Shown: positions 1 through 7,388 of the stretch, one piece after another
How positions within the stretch are numbered: the first letter of the stretch is position 1
Layout: the number at the start of each line of letters is the position of its first letter
Assembly: GCA_024650095.1 (NCBI GenBank)
Contig: JANKMV010000096.1
Span: forward strand, 1-7,432
Source: Bacillota bacterium
Lineage (GTDB): Bacteria; Bacillota; Dethiobacteria; Dethiobacterales; Dethiobacteraceae
Direction: 5' to 3'
DNA length: 7,432 bases
Notes under the pieces: generated by a model
What the model was told of the DNA's origin: nothing
What the model saw: the letters and a program-made list of their open reading frames with translations, nothing else
Databases searched by the model: none
Translations under genes and position numbers: made by a program

Positions 1-30
1 ATTCAGGTCATTAATATAGTATGAAAGCGA

Positions 31-57
31 AAGGGCAAGCGCAATGCGCTTGCCCTT
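31..57 (-). terminator. Terminator hairpin after the EF-G gene
   Basis: A perfect 12-bp inverted repeat (31-42 against 46-57, AAGGGCAAGCGC and its complement) encloses a 3-nt loop. It lies 24 nt beyond the EF-G stop codon at 82-84. Read on the minus strand, the stem is followed by a T-rich but interrupted tract (TTTCGCTTTC). This fits an intrinsic terminator with a strong stem and a weak U-tract. The plus-strand side has no T run after the stem, so it is unlikely to work in the other direction. Confidence 0.8.
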
Positions 58-81
58 ATATCCTGTGCGCTAATTTCACAT

Positions 82-2169
82 TTATTCTTCAGCTTTTTCT
101 GCCTTGGCGGCTGCAATCACTTGTTCTGCAATATGTGTTGGTACTTCGTCATAGTGGTCGAATTTCATGGTAAATGTACCGCGTCCCTGCGTCATTGAAC
201 GCAAATCAATGGCGTACTTCAACATTTCTGACATGGGCACGTTGGCATTAATAATTTGGCTGCCACTACTCGGTTCCATCCCTAAAATGCGGCCACGACG
301 ACTATTCATATCTCCCATAATATCTCCCATGAAATTATCAGGAACAGTGACGGCTACATACATGATGGGTTCGAGAAGCACAGGAGTAGCCTTCTCTATA
401 CCCTTTTTAAAAGCAAGATGTGCCGCAATCTTAAACGCCATTTCTGAAGAATCTACGTTATGATACGACCCGTCATACAGACTAGCCTTGATATCTACAA
501 CGGGATATCCGGCAAGCACGCCACTTTCCAGCGATTCCCGCAACCCCTTCTCCACAGCAGGAATATACTGGCGAGGAACAGAACCCCCGAAAATTTTATC
601 TTCAAAAGCAAATGGTTCTTCGCCGCCTGAGAGCGGTGAAAACTCAATCCAGACATGACCAAATTGACCACGGCCACCAGATTGCTTTTTATGTTTTCCT
701 TCCACTTTGGCTGTGCCACGAATCGTTTCCTTGTAAGGGATCTTGGGTAGCGTCAATTCTACTTCCACACCAAACTTCTTGGCTAATTTACTGGTGATAA
801 TCTCAAGGTGGAGTTCCCCCATACCAGAAATTAATGTTTGTTTTGTTTCCGTATTTCTTTCCATACGGAAAGTGGGGTCCTCTTCTAAGAAGCGAGCAAA
901 CCCAGATGCCACCTTATCTTCTTCGCCCTGGTTTTTAGGTTCCACCGAGAAGGTCGTGACAGCCTCAGGAAATTCAATGGGTGGAAAGACGGTGCACAAA
1001 CTCTTGTCACACAATGTATCCCCAGTTGCTGTTACTTGTAATTTTGCCACCGCGGCAATATCTCCCGCGGGCACTTGTTCTAAGTTTACTTGGGTTTTAC
1101 CCAACATGGTAAAGACTTGCCCTAAACGCTCATCTTTATCTTTATTGGCATTATGAAGTTGGCTATCCCCCTTCAAGGTACCCGTATAGACCTTGAAGTA
1201 GGAAATCTTGCCGACGAAGGGGTCGGCAAATGTTTTAAATACTAAAGCAGAAACAGGACCATCTGCATCGATTTTTGCCACAATTTCTTCACCTGTTTCG
1301 GCATTTGTTCCTTTTACCTCACCTAAATCAGCGGGAGAAGGAAAGGCCGTGGCAATGGTATTTAGTAATGGTTGTGTTCCATAATTTAACGTTGCCGCTC
1401 CACACATGACAGGAACAATTTTACCAGTAAGTGTGCCTATGCGCAAGCCCGCATTAATATCTTCATCTGAAAGCGGTTCGCCCTCTAAATACTTCATGAG
1501 CAGGTCGTCGTCACTTTCGGCAATGGCCTCAAGCAATTGTTCGCGGTACTCTTCTGCTTCTGCCGCAAGTTCTGCGGGGATCTCTTCTTGGGCAACTTTT
1601 TTCCCATCCCCACTAAATATATCGGCCTTCATTTTTACTAGGTCTACCGTACCCCGAAAAGCGTTTTCAGCACCGATGGCTAACTGAACCGGAACTACAT
1701 GTACACCAAAAAATTCTCGTAGCTGGAGCAGTACTTTCGTAAAATTAGCATTTTCTTTATCCATTCTATTAATAAAAACTAAACGGGGTAAATTATTATC
1801 ATCCGCTTCTTTCCAGGCGTTCTCCGTACCTACTTCAACGCCAGCTGTGGCAGAAACCACCACAACAGCAGCATCAGCAACGCGCAGTGCACTGGCAACA
1901 TCACCAATAAAATCAAAGTATCCGGGCGTATCCAATAAGTTTACTTTGACGCCACCCCATTCAACTGGAGCTAAAGATGTATTAATTGTAATTTGCCTTT
2001 TAACTTCCTCTGCATCAAAGTCTGTGGTGGTCGTACCGGCATCCACCTTCCCCAAACGGTTAATAGCGCCTGAGGTATAAATCATCGCTTCTGCGAGGGA
2101 AGTCTTGCCCGCACCTCCGTGGGAAATGAGAGCAACGTTTCGGATCGTCTCTGTGGTGTAGTTTTTCAC
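82..2169 (-). CDS. fusA: Elongation factor G, EF-G-2-type paralogue (translational GTPase)
   Basis: A 695-residue protein with the full five-domain EF-G architecture. The G domain (about 1-280) has a P-loop SHGGAGKT at 16-23, a threonine-rich switch I near 45-61, DTPGY at 80-84, NRMD at 134-137 and CGAAT at 256-260. Domain II is at about 300-385, III at 400-478, IV at 479-596 and V at 597-690. The domain IV tip motif GSYHNVDSSE (567-576) keeps the His that in EF-G reaches into the decoding site. By family knowledge it is a cytoplasmic ribosome-binding GTPase acting in tRNA-mRNA translocation or ribosome recycling. The P-loop wording, and Tyr84 where canonical EF-G has the switch II His, match the EF-G-2 paralogues (for example in Thermus) rather than the str-operon fusA product. 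Its precise role is therefore uncertain. It starts with GTG at 2169, seven nt after AAAGGAGG. It is monocistronic here, with terminators on both sides, and is not next to rpsL, rpsG or tuf. Tetracycline-resistance-type protection proteins are an unlikely alternative. Confidence 0.93.
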   Translation of the reverse strand: MKNYTTETIRNVALISHGGAGKTSLAEAMIYTSGAINRLGKVDAGTTTTDFDAEEVKRQITINTSLAPVEWGGVKVNLLDTPGYFDFIGDVASALRVADAAVVVVSATAGVEVGTENAWKEADDNNLPRLVFINRMDKENANFTKVLLQLREFFGVHVVPVQLAIGAENAFRGTVDLVKMKADIFSGDGKKVAQEEIPAELAAEAEEYREQLLEAIAESDDDLLMKYLEGEPLSDEDINAGLRIGTLTGKIVPVMCGAATLNYGTQPLLNTIATAFPSPADLGEVKGTNAETGEEIVAKIDADGPVSALVFKTFADPFVGKISYFKVYTGTLKGDSQLHNANKDKDERLGQVFTMLGKTQVNLEQVPAGDIAAVAKLQVTATGDTLCDKSLCTVFPPIEFPEAVTTFSVEPKNQGEEDKVASGFARFLEEDPTFRMERNTETKQTLISGMGELHLEIITSKLAKKFGVEVELTLPKIPYKETIRGTAKVEGKHKKQSGGRGQFGHVWIEFSPLSGGEEPFAFEDKIFGGSVPRQYIPAVEKGLRESLESGVLAGYPVVDIKASLYDGSYHNVDSSEMAFKIAAHLAFKKGIEKATPVLLEPIMYVAVTVPDNFMGDIMGDMNSRRGRILGMEPSSGSQIINANVPMSEMLKYAIDLRSMTQGRGTFTMKFDHYDEVPTHIAEQVIAAAKAEKAEE

Positions 2170-2176
2170 GCCAATG

Positions 2177-2184
2177 CCTCCTTT
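2177..2184 (-). promoter_or_regulatory. Ribosome binding site of the EF-G gene
   Basis: AAAGGAGG on the minus strand lies 7 nt before the GTG at 2169-2167. It is near-perfectly complementary to the 16S rRNA 3' end and fixes the GTG as the start codon. Confidence 0.85.
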
Positions 2185-2402
2185 GAGCTTTGCCAGAAAA
2201 TAAGGAATATTGTGTGGAACACAGATAACTTCGACCTTTGCAAGATTAAATCCTGCTCAGACTGTTAATATTTCTCTCTACCCTGTTTTTTATGTAATTA
2301 CTGGAAGAACAAGTGCCTCTCTGCTCAAAGAAGTCTGCGTGAGTTAGCATGCACCATGGTTGGATGATCGCCTCGTAAGTATGTGGGCGGAATGTAGAGT
2401 AA
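2185..2402 (-). other. Non-coding spacer and leader between leuD terminator and EF-G gene
   Basis: This stretch must hold the EF-G promoter, because it lies downstream of the leuD terminator. I compared candidate -10 boxes (TTTAAT near 2247, TATTAA near 2269, TACATA near 2295) with suitably spaced -35 boxes and found no convincing pair. Only trivial ORFs of about 10 codons are present. Short palindromes (ACCATGGT near 2355, GCATGC near 2350) are seen, but there is no long hairpin, tRNA signature or recognisable riboswitch. Confidence 0.5.
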
Positions 2403-2427
2403 AAAGCCGCCCACCAGGAGCGGCTTT
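2403..2427 (-). terminator. Intrinsic terminator of the ilv-leu block
   Basis: The stem AAAGCCGC/GCGGCTTT (2403-2410 against 2420-2427) encloses a 9-nt loop. On the minus strand it is followed by a run of five T (TTTTTACTC, counting the last stem bases). It begins about 15 nt after the leuD stop at 2443-2445. Flanking AGT/ACT bases can lengthen the stem with a small bulge. Position and form indicate the transcription end of ilvBNC-leuCD. Confidence 0.85.
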
Positions 2428-2442
2428 ACTCTTTTACTATGC

Positions 2443-2952
2443 TTAGTATGGTCCCGTTGAGCTCTCTGTTTGTAAGCGCCACTGCACGTAGCCGATTAAA
2501 CCACCCTTATCCATAATGGTCTGCATAAAGGGTGGAAATGGTGCTGCTTGGTACGTCTCGCCGGTGGTGAGATTAAAAATGGTACCCGTAGTAAGATCCA
2601 CCTTCACCTCATGGCCCTCTTCAATCTTTTCCGCTGCTTCTGGGCTTTCGAGAATGGGCAAGCCGATATTGATGGCATTACGGTAAAAAATACGGGCAAA
2701 GGAGTGGGCAATGACGCAAGCGACACCTGCCGTCTTAATGGCAATGGGAGCATGTTCTCGTGAACTACCGCAACCAAAATTTTTCCGAGCAACGATTATA
2801 TCGCCCTCAGTCACCTTTTGTGCAAAGGTAGGATCTGCATCTTCCATAACATGCTTAGCCAGTTCTACCGGATCCGAGGTGTTTAGATATCGCGCCGGAA
2901 TAATGGCATCTGTATCAACATCTGTACCAAATTTCCATACATGTCCTTGCAT
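2443..2952 (-). CDS. leuD: 3-isopropylmalate dehydratase, small subunit
   Basis: A 169-residue LeuD swivel-domain protein of the short type that pairs with a separate 420-residue LeuC. The heterodimer interconverts 2-isopropylmalate and 3-isopropylmalate in the cytoplasm, the second step of the leucine branch. Visible motifs are [13 protein letters not shown] at 11-23, the substrate-contacting YLNTSD loop at 22-27, and [10 protein letters not shown] at 60-69, whose Ser and Arg belong to the aconitase-family active site. Length is normal for this type and no break is seen. The ATG at 2952 follows the leuC TAG with no gap, and AGGAGG inside the end of leuC lies 8 nt upstream, so translation is probably coupled. 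Homoaconitase or 2,3-dimethylmalate dehydratase small subunits look similar, but the position behind ilvC and leuC favours leucine synthesis. Confidence 0.95.
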   Translation of the reverse strand: MQGHVWKFGTDVDTDAIIPARYLNTSDPVELAKHVMEDADPTFAQKVTEGDIIVARKNFGCGSSREHAPIAIKTAGVACVIAHSFARIFYRNAINIGLPILESPEAAEKIEEGHEVKVDLTTGTIFNLTTGETYQAAPFPPFMQTIMDKGGLIGYVQWRLQTESSTGPY

Positions 2953-4215
2953 CTACAGCACCTCCTCAGGGGCAGATATTTTACCCGTAATGGCGCTCGC
3001 TGCAGCCACAGCGGGATTCGATAAATACACTTCACTCCCAGGATGCCCCATGCGACCTACAAAATTACGGTTGGTGGTGGCTAGTGCACGCTCTCCTTGT
3101 GCCAAAATCCCCATATGACCCCCCAAACAGGGGCCACACGTGGGTGTGGATACGATGGCTTCGGCTTCAAGGAAGATATCGAGCAATCCTTCCTTCATCG
3201 CTTGCCGCACGATATTTTGCGTGCCGGGAATGATGATGACGCGTAAATCTTTGTGCACTTTATTGCCCTTGAGAATGCTAGCAGCTGTGCGTAAGTCTTC
3301 CATGCGACCATTGGTACAGGAACCGATCACTACCTGATCAATCCGCACTTCGCCCACATCGCTAATACCCCGGGTGTTTTCTGGCAAATGAGGAAAAGCC
3401 ACCTGGGGTTCGATATCAGCACCATCAAAAGTGGTTACTTTTTCATATTCTGCATCCGCATCCGCATAAACGGGCGTAAAATCACGCTTCGCCCGTTCTG
3501 TTACATAATCCAAGGTGGTTTGATCCGGAGCAATGATACCGCATTTAGCACCGGCCTCGATGGCCATATTACTCATGGATAAACGGCTATCCATGGAAAG
3601 GGCATCAATCAACTCTCCGCAAAACTCCATGGAGCGATAAAGAGCACCGTCCACGCCAATTTTACCGATCAAGTAGAGGATTAAATCTTTTCCGCTTACC
3701 CAGCGATTAAGCTTACCATTAAAAACGAATTTTAACGTAGACGGCACCTTAAACCAGGCTTCACCCAGTGCCATAGCTGCCGCCATGTCCGTGCTACCCA
3801 CACCCGTTGCCAAGGCACCAAGGGCACCATAGGTACAGGTATGTGAATCGGCTCCAATCACGATCTCACCTGGGAGTGCCAGTCCCATTTCTGGTAGTAA
3901 AGCATGCTCAATCCCCATGCGCCCTACTTCAAAATAATAGGTGATGTCATGCTCCCGTGCAAATTCACGTAATAACTTTGCCTGCTCGGCAGATTGAATA
4001 TCCTTGTTGGGTGTAAAATGGTCGGGAACTAGAGCGATACGATCTTTATCAAAAACAGTTTCTACCCCAATGCGACGGAATTCTTTTATGGCTGTAGGTG
4101 CCGTAATATCATTACCCAATACCATGTCTACTTTAGCATTAATTAAATCACCTGGCCTGACAACAGTTTGATCTGTATGGCGGGCCAGAATTTTTTCTGC
4201 AATGGTCATTCCCAC
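2953..4215 (-). CDS. leuC: 3-isopropylmalate dehydratase, large subunit
   Basis: A 420-residue catalytic subunit of isopropylmalate isomerase, in the aconitase superfamily, carrying the [4Fe-4S] cluster that binds the substrate hydroxyl. From the GTG at 4215, motifs include [13 protein letters not shown] at 121-133, GSCTNGR at 298-304 (cluster Cys300) and [10 protein letters not shown] at 357-366 (cluster Cys360 and Cys363). Also seen are [20 protein letters not shown] at 382-401 and a C-terminus typical of the 420-residue LeuC type. All three cluster cysteines are present. The start is set at GTG 4215, giving [10 protein letters not shown], because GGGAGGGAG ends 7 nt upstream. The ATG two codons later would be 13 nt away, and an upstream TTG at 4242 would precede that binding site. 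ilvC ends 35 nt upstream and leuD follows directly. The homologous homoaconitase large subunit is the main alternative, but the ilv/leuD context argues for LeuC. Confidence 0.95.
   Translation of the reverse strand: MGMTIAEKILARHTDQTVVRPGDLINAKVDMVLGNDITAPTAIKEFRRIGVETVFDKDRIALVPDHFTPNKDIQSAEQAKLLREFAREHDITYYFEVGRMGIEHALLPEMGLALPGEIVIGADSHTCTYGALGALATGVGSTDMAAAMALGEAWFKVPSTLKFVFNGKLNRWVSGKDLILYLIGKIGVDGALYRSMEFCGELIDALSMDSRLSMSNMAIEAGAKCGIIAPDQTTLDYVTERAKRDFTPVYADADAEYEKVTTFDGADIEPQVAFPHLPENTRGISDVGEVRIDQVVIGSCTNGRMEDLRTAASILKGNKVHKDLRVIIIPGTQNIVRQAMKEGLLDIFLEAEAIVSTPTCGPCLGGHMGILAQGERALATTNRNFVGRMGHPGSEVYLSNPAVAAASAITGKISAPEEVL
2961..2966 (-). promoter_or_regulatory. Ribosome binding site of leuD inside leuC
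   Basis: AGGAGG on the minus strand lies within the last codons of leuC, 8 nt before the leuD ATG at 2952. It gives leuD its own strong initiation signal while leaving it directly abutted to leuC. Confidence 0.85.
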
Positions 4216-4222
4216 GGTTTTT

Positions 4223-4231
4223 CTCCCTCCC
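4223..4231 (-). promoter_or_regulatory. Ribosome binding site that decides the leuC start
   Basis: GGGAGGGAG on the minus strand sits in the 35-nt ilvC-leuC gap. Its 7-nt spacing to GTG 4215, against 13 nt to ATG 4209, favours the GTG as the leuC initiation codon. Confidence 0.7.
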
Positions 4232-4250
4232 TTTTTATGCAAAAGGTAGA

Positions 4251-5255
4251 CTAAAAGTCTTCTTTTGCATCAATCCAGCTCATCATACGGCGTAATTCTT
4301 TTCCCACCGTTTCAATAAGATGCTCTTTTTCTAAATTATCAGTGGCGTTGTAGTAAGGACGGTTAGCCTGATTTTCTTGGATCCATTCGAGCGCAAACGT
4401 TCCTGTTTGAATCTCTGTCAGAATTTTTTTCATTTCTTGACGTGTCTCAGCAGTGACAATCCGTTTACCACGCGTAAAATCACCATATTGAGCAGTGTCA
4501 GACACGGAATAACGCATATAGGAGAGGCCTCCCTGGTAAACCAAGTCCACAATCAGTTTTAGCTCATGTAAACATTCAAAATATGCAATTTCTGGTTGAT
4601 AACCGGCTTCCACCAGTGTATCAAAGCCAGCCTTAATCAATTCAGAAACACCACCACAGAGAACCGCTTGTTCACCAAAGAGGTCCGTTTCTGTTTCTTC
4701 CCTAAAGGTAGTTTCAATGACGCCAGCACGAGTACAGCCAATGCCCTTAGCATACGCTAAACCCAGTTCCCGTGCTTTGCCCGTGTAATCCTGAAATACA
4801 GCCAACAGTCCAGGAACGCCAGCACCTTCGGTGTAGGTACGACGGACCAAATGCCCAGGGCTTTTAGGAGCAACCATAAAGACGTCAACGTTAGCAGGTG
4901 GCACGATTTGTCCGAAATGAATATTAAATCCGTGAGAGAAAACTAAGGCATCGCCTTCTTGCAAAGAAGATTTAATCTCTGCCTCGTATACCGTACGCTG
5001 TTGCTCATCTGGTAATAATATTTGGATCACGCTAGCAGCTTGGGCCGCATCAGCTACCGTCATAACTGTAAGCCCAGCAGCTTCTGCTTCTGCCCAACGC
5101 TTGCTGGTTTTACGCAAGCCTACCACCACGTCTACTCCTGATTCTTTCAGGTTTTGCGCCTGAGCATGTCCTTGGCTACCATATCCCATCACTGCCACTG
5201 TGCGACCACTAAACACATCTAAATTTGCATCTGTATCATAAAACATCTTTGCCAT
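4251..5255 (-). CDS. ilvC: Ketol-acid reductoisomerase (class I)
   Basis: A 334-residue class I (short-form) ketol-acid reductoisomerase. It converts 2-acetolactate, or 2-aceto-2-hydroxybutyrate, to the 2,3-dihydroxy acid with Mg2+ and NAD(P)H in valine, isoleucine and leucine synthesis. The N-terminal Rossmann fold has GYGSQG at 24-29 and a cofactor loop GLRKTSKRW at 46-54. Catalytic positions are visible: His108 in SHGFN, Lys131 in APKSPGH, Asp191 and Glu195 in DLFGEQ, Glu227 and Glu231 in YFECLHELK, and Ser252 in [10 protein letters not shown]. Length is normal. The start at ATG 5255 ([10 protein letters not shown]) is chosen because GGGGAGGA lies 8 nt upstream and KARI proteins usually begin here; the frame stays open upstream to 5306. 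It overlaps the end of ilvN by 20 nt. The cofactor loop has Arg53 where many NADPH enzymes have Ser, so NADPH versus NADH preference is not certain. Confidence 0.97.
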   Translation of the reverse strand: MAKMFYDTDANLDVFSGRTVAVMGYGSQGHAQAQNLKESGVDVVVGLRKTSKRWAEAEAAGLTVMTVADAAQAASVIQILLPDEQQRTVYEAEIKSSLQEGDALVFSHGFNIHFGQIVPPANVDVFMVAPKSPGHLVRRTYTEGAGVPGLLAVFQDYTGKARELGLAYAKGIGCTRAGVIETTFREETETDLFGEQAVLCGGVSELIKAGFDTLVEAGYQPEIAYFECLHELKLIVDLVYQGGLSYMRYSVSDTAQYGDFTRGKRIVTAETRQEMKKILTEIQTGTFALEWIQENQANRPYYNATDNLEKEHLIETVGKELRRMMSWIDAKEDF

Positions 5256-5760
5256 TTTTTTTGTCCTCCCCATTTTTCGTTGTTTTACTGCCTCTAAGTA
5301 GTGCAATTTTGCCTGTACGTACCACTTCTAAAATGCCATAATGTGCGAGCAAGAGCTGGATGGCTTCTAGTTTTTCTTCGTTACCTGTCACTTCAATAAT
5401 TAAGGAATTAAGGGCTACATCCACAATCTTGCCCCGAAAGGTTTCCACCACCTGCTGAATTTCCGCTCTACTGGTGGTACTGGCTTTTACTTTAATCATC
5501 ACCAGTTCTCTGTTGACCGAGGGCTCCAAGGTTAAATTGGATATTTTTAGTACGTTAATCAGTTTGTTGAGCTGCTTGATTACCTGCTCTAATGTCTGTT
5601 TATCTGCTTCAACCTCAATGGTCATGCGAGATAAACTGGGATCTGCTGTTTTGCCCACAGCCAAGCTTTCGATATTAAAGCTACGGCGAGCAAACAGTCC
5701 GGCTACTCGCACAAGGACTCCTGGTTTATTTTCCACCAGTACCGCTAGAACATACTTCAT
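5236..5760 (-). CDS. ilvN: Acetolactate synthase, small (regulatory) subunit
   Basis: A 174-residue regulatory subunit of acetohydroxyacid synthase (IlvN/IlvH family). It activates the catalytic subunit and confers feedback control by valine. The N-terminal ACT domain spans about 1-76 and the C-terminal IlvN domain about 83-157. Asn11, Gly14 (NKPG) and Asn29 (SFNIESL) occupy the positions that form the valine site in E. coli IlvH, where changes at 14 and 29 relieve inhibition. Valine sensitivity is therefore predicted. A charged, lysine-rich tail (about 158-174) extends past the usual end and coincides with the ilvC ribosome binding site and start. The ATG at 5760 overlaps the ilvB TGA in an ATGA arrangement, so translation is probably coupled; AGAGGTGA lies 6 nt upstream. 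ilvH is an equally valid name. Confidence 0.96.
   Translation of the reverse strand: MKYVLAVLVENKPGVLVRVAGLFARRSFNIESLAVGKTADPSLSRMTIEVEADKQTLEQVIKQLNKLINVLKISNLTLEPSVNRELVMIKVKASTTSRAEIQQVVETFRGKIVDVALNSLIIEVTGNEEKLEAIQLLLAHYGILEVVRTGKIALLRGSKTTKNGEDKKNGKDVL
5264..5271 (-). promoter_or_regulatory. Ribosome binding site of ilvC inside ilvN
   Basis: GGGGAGGA on the minus strand lies within the ilvN coding sequence, 8 nt before the ilvC ATG at 5255. The spacer is almost all A (C then seven A). It supports the ATG at 5255 rather than in-frame starts further upstream. Confidence 0.85.
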
Positions 5761-7388
5761 GCCTCATCACCTCTAACCATGTCATCTATGGCACTATTGG
5801 GTGCTACCATGGGGAACACATTTTCTTCTAATCGTACGCGAAAATCAATAACGACAGGACCCGGTGTCGCCATTGCTTTTTCAATGGCTGGGATCACCTC
5901 ATGCGGTTTTTCCACACGTAAACCCACGGCGCCAAAGGCTTCTGCGAGTTTTACAAAGTCTGGACTTTTTTGTATATCAACTGAAGAGTAACGACGGCGG
6001 TAAAACATTTCTTGCCACTGACGTACCATACCAAGATATTGATTATTAATAATGGCGATTTTAACGGGAATATTGTATGCCACCGCTGTCGCTAGCTCTT
6101 GTAAATTCATTTGAAAACTACCATCACCTGCAATACAGAAGACTACATCGTCGGGAGCGCCAATCTGTAGACCCAAGGAAGCAGGGAAACCATATCCCAT
6201 TGTTCCTGCCCCACCTGATGTGATAAGAGAGCGCGGCTTTTTAAAGTGATAATACTGTGCAGCCCACATTTGATGCTGTCCTACCTCAGTGGCTATCAAC
6301 GCTTCACCCTTAGTCACTTTATATATTGATTCTATCACATACTGCGGTGCAATATCGCCATCGTCTTCTTGTATATAGGCCAGTGGTACCTGCTGCCGCC
6401 ACTGGGCAATCTGTGCTAGCCATGCTGCATGCTCTTGCTCTTCCACCTTTTTCACAAGCTCCCCCAGCACGCGCTTCACATCCCCCACAATGGGAACATC
6501 AACGGCTACATTCTTCCCTATTTCCGCAGGGTCAATATCAATATGAATAATCTTTGCTTCCTGTGCAAAACCGCTGAGTTTCCCCGTTACACGATCATCA
6601 AAACGTGCCCCAATGGCTATAATTAAATCTGCCTCTTGCATCGCCATATTGGCACAATAGGTACCATGCATGCCCAACATGCCCACTGCGAGCTCATGAG
6701 CACCCGGAAAGCCTCCCAAACCCATCAGAGTTGTGGTAACAGGTATATTTGTCTTTTCTGCCAGTGTTAACAATAATTCGTGCGCACCCGCTATGACCAC
6801 GCCACCACCGGCGTAAATAATGGGTTTCTGGGCGCGTGCAATGGCTTTTGCCGCTCTACTAATCTGGCCTGGATGACCATCGAAAGTGGGATTATAGCCA
6901 GGAATATTTACTTCTTTGGGATAATTGAAATCACCCTCCGCAGCCTGTATGTCAGTGGGTAGATCAATGAGCACAGGACCGGGTCGTCCCGTTGTGGCAA
7001 TATAAAAGGCTTCCTTGATGATACGCGGTAATTCATTAACATCGGTTACAAGATAGTTATGCTTTGTCACAGGTAGCGTAATGCCAAAAATATCGGACTC
7101 CTGAAAAGCGTCGGTGCCAATCAGTGTTGTACCCACCTGTCCTGTAAAAACAACGAGCGGCACAGAGTCCATATACGCATTGGCAATGCCTGTCACCAAG
7201 TTTGTCGCTCCGGGGCCTGACGTGGTAAAGACAATGCCGGGTTTTCCTGTCACCCGTGCGTAGCCGTCGGCAGCATGGATGGCTCCTTGCTCATGTCGAG
7301 TTAAATAATGCGGAATTTCTGCATCAAAAAAAGCATCATACAAGGCCAATACTTTTCCCCCAGGATAGCCGAAAATACCTTTTCCCAC
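5757..7388 (-). CDS. ilvB: Acetolactate synthase, large (catalytic) subunit; 5' end incomplete or abnormal
   Basis: The catalytic subunit of acetohydroxyacid synthase, a thiamine-diphosphate and FAD enzyme. It condenses two pyruvates, or pyruvate with 2-oxobutyrate, as the first common step of branched-chain amino acid synthesis. In the 543 residues from GTG 7388, the Pyr domain includes [13 protein letters not shown] (6-18), catalytic Glu33 in [15 protein letters not shown] and TSGPGATN (56-63). The FAD-binding middle domain includes [10 protein letters not shown] (260-269) and [11 protein letters not shown] (282-292). The PP domain has the thiamine motif GDGSFQMN (421-428) to INN (447-449) and RQWQEMFY (456-463). 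The C-terminus is normal. The N-terminus is odd: only five residues precede FGYPGG, whereas family members usually have about 18 or more, including a helix. An in-frame TAA lies at 7407-7409 and no ribosome binding site precedes the GTG. The gene is thus cut, altered or misassembled at its 5' end. The ATGA overlap with ilvN marks them as one complex. Confidence 0.93.
   Translation of the reverse strand: MGKGIFGYPGGKVLALYDAFFDAEIPHYLTRHEQGAIHAADGYARVTGKPGIVFTTSGPGATNLVTGIANAYMDSVPLVVFTGQVGTTLIGTDAFQESDIFGITLPVTKHNYLVTDVNELPRIIKEAFYIATTGRPGPVLIDLPTDIQAAEGDFNYPKEVNIPGYNPTFDGHPGQISRAAKAIARAQKPIIYAGGGVVIAGAHELLLTLAEKTNIPVTTTLMGLGGFPGAHELAVGMLGMHGTYCANMAMQEADLIIAIGARFDDRVTGKLSGFAQEAKIIHIDIDPAEIGKNVAVDVPIVGDVKRVLGELVKKVEEQEHAAWLAQIAQWRQQVPLAYIQEDDGDIAPQYVIESIYKVTKGEALIATEVGQHQMWAAQYYHFKKPRSLITSGGAGTMGYGFPASLGLQIGAPDDVVFCIAGDGSFQMNLQELATAVAYNIPVKIAIINNQYLGMVRQWQEMFYRRRYSSVDIQKSPDFVKLAEAFGAVGLRVEKPHEVIPAIEKAMATPGPVVIDFRVRLEENVFPMVAPNSAIDDMVRGDEA

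Noticed and set aside
743..1156. 137-codon open frame on the plus strand
   Set aside because: It lies wholly antisense to the conserved EF-G domains II-III, has no ribosome binding site evidence and encodes a low-complexity Ser-rich protein; it is a shadow of the real gene.
82..2169. Tetracycline resistance ribosomal protection protein
   Set aside because: Domain wording (KKQSGGRGQFGHVW, GSYHNVDSSE) is that of EF-G, and the domain IV tip is the EF-G type rather than the TetM/TetO type.
2411..2420. GGTGG-like sequence on the minus strand suggesting a T-box
   Set aside because: It lies in the loop of the terminator after leuD, lacks the AGGGTGG-ACCGCG context and specifier stem, and is at the wrong end of the operon.
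2711..3118. 135-codon plus-strand open frame across the leuC/leuD junction
   Set aside because: It is antisense to two well-conserved genes and has no recognisable motif; its composition is that of a complementary-strand shadow.
2443..4215. LeuCD pair as homoaconitase or dimethylmalate dehydratase
   Set aside because: These families are close in sequence, but placement directly behind ilvBNC favours isopropylmalate isomerase; a different role would need the absence of leuA and leuB from the genome.
4210..4242. Upstream TTG start for leuC adding nine residues
   Set aside because: The added codons contain the strong ribosome binding site GGGAGGGAG, and the extra residues (HKKGGRKT) are not LeuC-like; GTG 4215 is a better start.
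5256..5306. Longer ilvC start at 5306
   Set aside because: The extension lies inside ilvN and upstream of the GGGGAGGA site; family members begin at the MAKMFYD position.
5474..5776. 100-codon plus-strand open frame over ilvN
   Set aside because: It is antisense to the ACT-domain gene, with no family resemblance or translation signal.
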